64,000 bases of DNA from Corynebacterium crudilactis (GTDB lineage Bacteria; Actinomycetota; Actinomycetes; Mycobacteriales; Mycobacteriaceae). Under the pieces are notes generated by a model. The model worked only from the letters and a program-made list of their open reading frames with translations. It was not told where the DNA came from and searched no databases. The position numbers and the translations under genes are program-made. The stretch spans positions 571,358 through 635,357 of the forward strand of contig NZ_CP015622.1 of assembly GCF_001643015.1 (NCBI RefSeq), in the 5' to 3' direction. The stretch's first letter is position 1, and each line of letters starts with the position of its first letter. Positions 62,392 through 64,000 of the stretch are shown here, one piece after another.

Positions 62392-64000
62392 ATGAAATCA
62401 GTCTTCTCCGTTGACCAGATCCGACGCGCAGAAAACACCCTTTTTGAGTTTCAAACAGATTCGGATGAGCTGATGATCTCAGCGGCATCAGCCGTTGCAG
62501 ATGTAGCACTAGCCATGCTCGCGGGTCCCGCGCCTTCGCCCTCAAGCGAAGAATCCATCCTGCTTTTAGTCGGTCCGGGTGGCAACGGTGGAGATGCCTT
62601 GTATGCGGGTGCATTCTTAGCGGAGGAAGGCCACCACGTTGATGCTTTGCTGTTGGGAAATGGCAAAGTACATCAATCGGCATTGTCTTATTTTGAGTCT
62701 TTGGGCGGACGCGTCATCGCAGATTTTCCACTCCATTACATGTACCGCTTGGTCATTGATGGTTTGTATGGCATCGGTGGTCGGGGAGGGCTTTCCGTCG
62801 AGCTGGCGTGTTTGGTGGAGTCTTTTTCCTCCTCCGGAATACCCATTTTGGCCATCGATGTTCCTTCTGGGGTGCACGCTGATACCGGAGAGATCCCACC
62901 TGGGGTGATGATCACCGTTGATGGTTTTGATCAAGATGCTCCAATGGCTCGCCAGAAGGTACCCGCTCATATCAACGCTGAGGTCACTATTACTTTTGGT
63001 GGTTTGCGTCGGGCTCATGCGGTAAGTCCTGCATGCGGTGAAGTGTTGCTTGCCGATATCAATATTGCAGGTGGCGGTGGAAAATCTTTATCGGCGGAGC
63101 TGCTGCACATCCAGAATATCGATGAGACACCGCAGATATTTGCCTCTGCGGCGTGGCCCAAGGAGCAGTCGCTTTTTGAGCGTGCCAAGTTTGCTGAAAC
63201 TGCGCCGCATATTCAGAAAATCGGCCAACATTTCATGATTTTAAACATGGAGCCAAGTCCGGATCATGATAAATATAGTGGCGGAATTGTTGGCATTGTA
63301 GCTGGCAGTGATATTTATCCTGGGGCTGCAGTGCTGGCTGTAAAAGCTGCGGTACGTGCGACGAGTTCGATGGTTCGTTATGTCGGACCTGCGGTGAATT
63401 TTGTGTTGCATGCGCAGCCGGAGGTCGTCGCAACGCAGTCCTTGCAGGACACTGGCCGTGTGCAGGCGTGGGTGTATGGGCCCGGGCGTGGGCTGGCTGC
63501 CGAGCAGCAGGCGGAGCTTGCGGAATTGCTTAACCAGCCAGAGCCTTTGCTTATCGACGCCGACGGCCTGTCTTTACTTGAGCGCTCAGCGGAGCTTCGG
63601 CAGGCGCTCAAGCAGCGCAGTGCACGAACTGTGTTGACACCACACAAAGGCGAATTTGAGCGCGTTGCGGATAGCTTGCGTATCGAGGGCGTGGAGATAC
63701 CCGAAGCACACAAAGATCCCATTGGTGCTGCGCAAGCTTTATCTACAGAATTGGATTGCTGCGTGCTGCTCAAAGGCCGCTTCACCGTGGTTGCCGCACA
63801 TGATTTTGTACATGTGATTAATTCCGGGCATTCCTGGTTGGCAACACCTGGTTCTGGGGATGTGCTGGCAGGACTTATCGGTGCGCATTTGGCACAAAGC
63901 TATGCGGAATTAAATCGGTTGCCTGAGTTTTTCCCAGACCTCGTGCTGTCTGATTCCGCGATTTATACTCAGGTAGCTCCGGCAGTCACCATTCATTCAG
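62392..64000 (+). CDS. nnr: Bifunctional NAD(P)HX epimerase/dehydratase Nnr, partial
   Basis: Repairs hydrated NAD(P)H. The N-terminal epimerase domain (YjeF_N, about residues 1-215) shows VDQIRRAENTLFE, LLLVGPGGNGGDALYAGAFL and LAIDVPSGVHADTG. The C-terminal dehydratase domain (about 235 on) has GGIVGIVAGSDIYPGAAVLA, LLIDADGLSLL, VLTPHKGEFERV, VLLKGRFTVV and ATPGSGDVLAGLIG. The frame is open to the right edge (536 codons seen), so only the last few residues are missing. Begins with ATG 62392 directly after a -10 hexamer. Confidence 0.93.
   Translation, partial: MKSVFSVDQIRRAENTLFEFQTDSDELMISAASAVADVALAMLAGPAPSPSSEESILLLVGPGGNGGDALYAGAFLAEEGHHVDALLLGNGKVHQSALSYFESLGGRVIADFPLHYMYRLVIDGLYGIGGRGGLSVELACLVESFSSSGIPILAIDVPSGVHADTGEIPPGVMITVDGFDQDAPMARQKVPAHINAEVTITFGGLRRAHAVSPACGEVLLADINIAGGGGKSLSAELLHIQNIDETPQIFASAAWPKEQSLFERAKFAETAPHIQKIGQHFMILNMEPSPDHDKYSGGIVGIVAGSDIYPGAAVLAVKAAVRATSSMVRYVGPAVNFVLHAQPEVVATQSLQDTGRVQAWVYGPGRGLAAEQQAELAELLNQPEPLLIDADGLSLLERSAELRQALKQRSARTVLTPHKGEFERVADSLRIEGVEIPEAHKDPIGAAQALSTELDCCVLLKGRFTVVAAHDFVHVINSGHSWLATPGSGDVLAGLIGAHLAQSYAELNRLPEFFPDLVLSDSAIYTQVAPAVTIHS

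Overview
The window is a 64-kb chromosomal segment of a Corynebacterium, almost certainly C. glutamicum or a very close relative. The evidence is the complete 4-cresol (cre) catabolic cluster, a corynebacterial-type ESX/type VII secretion locus, ribosomal proteins with long actinobacterial tails, and the gene order truA / ESX / rplM-rpsI / glmM / alr / tsaE / tsaB-rimI-tsaD / nnr. No tRNA, rRNA, CRISPR array, transposase or integrase was seen.

Layout. (1) 1-4.7 kb, minus strand: an ECF-type vitamin transporter (fused double ATPase running off the left edge, T-component) and two surface proteins, behind a cobalamin riboswitch; together they look like a B12 uptake operon. A frameshifted GNAT acetyltransferase follows. 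(2) 5.5-8.2 kb, plus: rpsH-rplF-rplR-rpsE-rpmD-rplO. (3) 8.7-18.7 kb, minus: creR and creJ-I-H-G-F-E-D-C, which degrade 4-cresol through phosphorylated intermediates. (4) 19-21.8 kb, plus: secY-adk-map. (5) 22-30.6 kb: an L,D-transpeptidase, then a two-armed convergent island carrying UDP-glucose dehydrogenase, two paralogous right-handed beta-helix proteins (one cytoplasmic, one lipoprotein), GalE, a membrane GT2 synthase and a UDP-glucuronate decarboxylase. I read it as an undescribed glucuronate/xylose/galactose glycan locus. (6) 31.2-35.7 kb, plus: infA-rpsM-rpsK-rpsD-rpoA-rplQ, truA. (7) 35.9-48.6 kb: a GT-C-like membrane protein and the ESX locus (eccB, mycP-eccD, eccC, a TIGR03931-type accessory gene, two WXG100 genes). 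(8) 48.9-51.9 kb: rplM-rpsI, an orphan gene, glmM. (9) 52.2-54.1 kb: a three-gene orphan operon tied to the ESX locus by a shared promoter motif. (10) 54.5-64 kb: an alpha/beta hydrolase with no nucleophilic Ser, alr, tsaE, an AspT-type transporter, proline iminopeptidase, tsaB-rimI-tsaD and nnr (cut by the right edge).

The most notable non-gene signals are these. First, an ECF-sigma-like promoter, GGGAACC-N15-CAGTC, with exactly 15-nt spacing before eccC, the WXG100 pair and the orphan 52.2-kb operon, plus a fourth antisense copy. Second, a strongly over-represented near-12-mer, GCGTCGANAAGC, with at least 16 exact copies on both strands and none seen in the ribosomal genes. Third, three nested palindromic repeats sharing an ACCAGAC-type core, each sitting at a convergent gene junction. 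Fourth, at least four genes whose -10 hexamer ends exactly 7 nt before the start codon, which implies leaderless mRNAs.

The core ribosomal/secretion operons that are contiguous in many bacteria (spc and alpha) are broken here into blocks by the B12, cre, glycan and ESX insertions. rpmJ is missing from its common place between infA and rpsM. All positions were read by eye and no database search was run.
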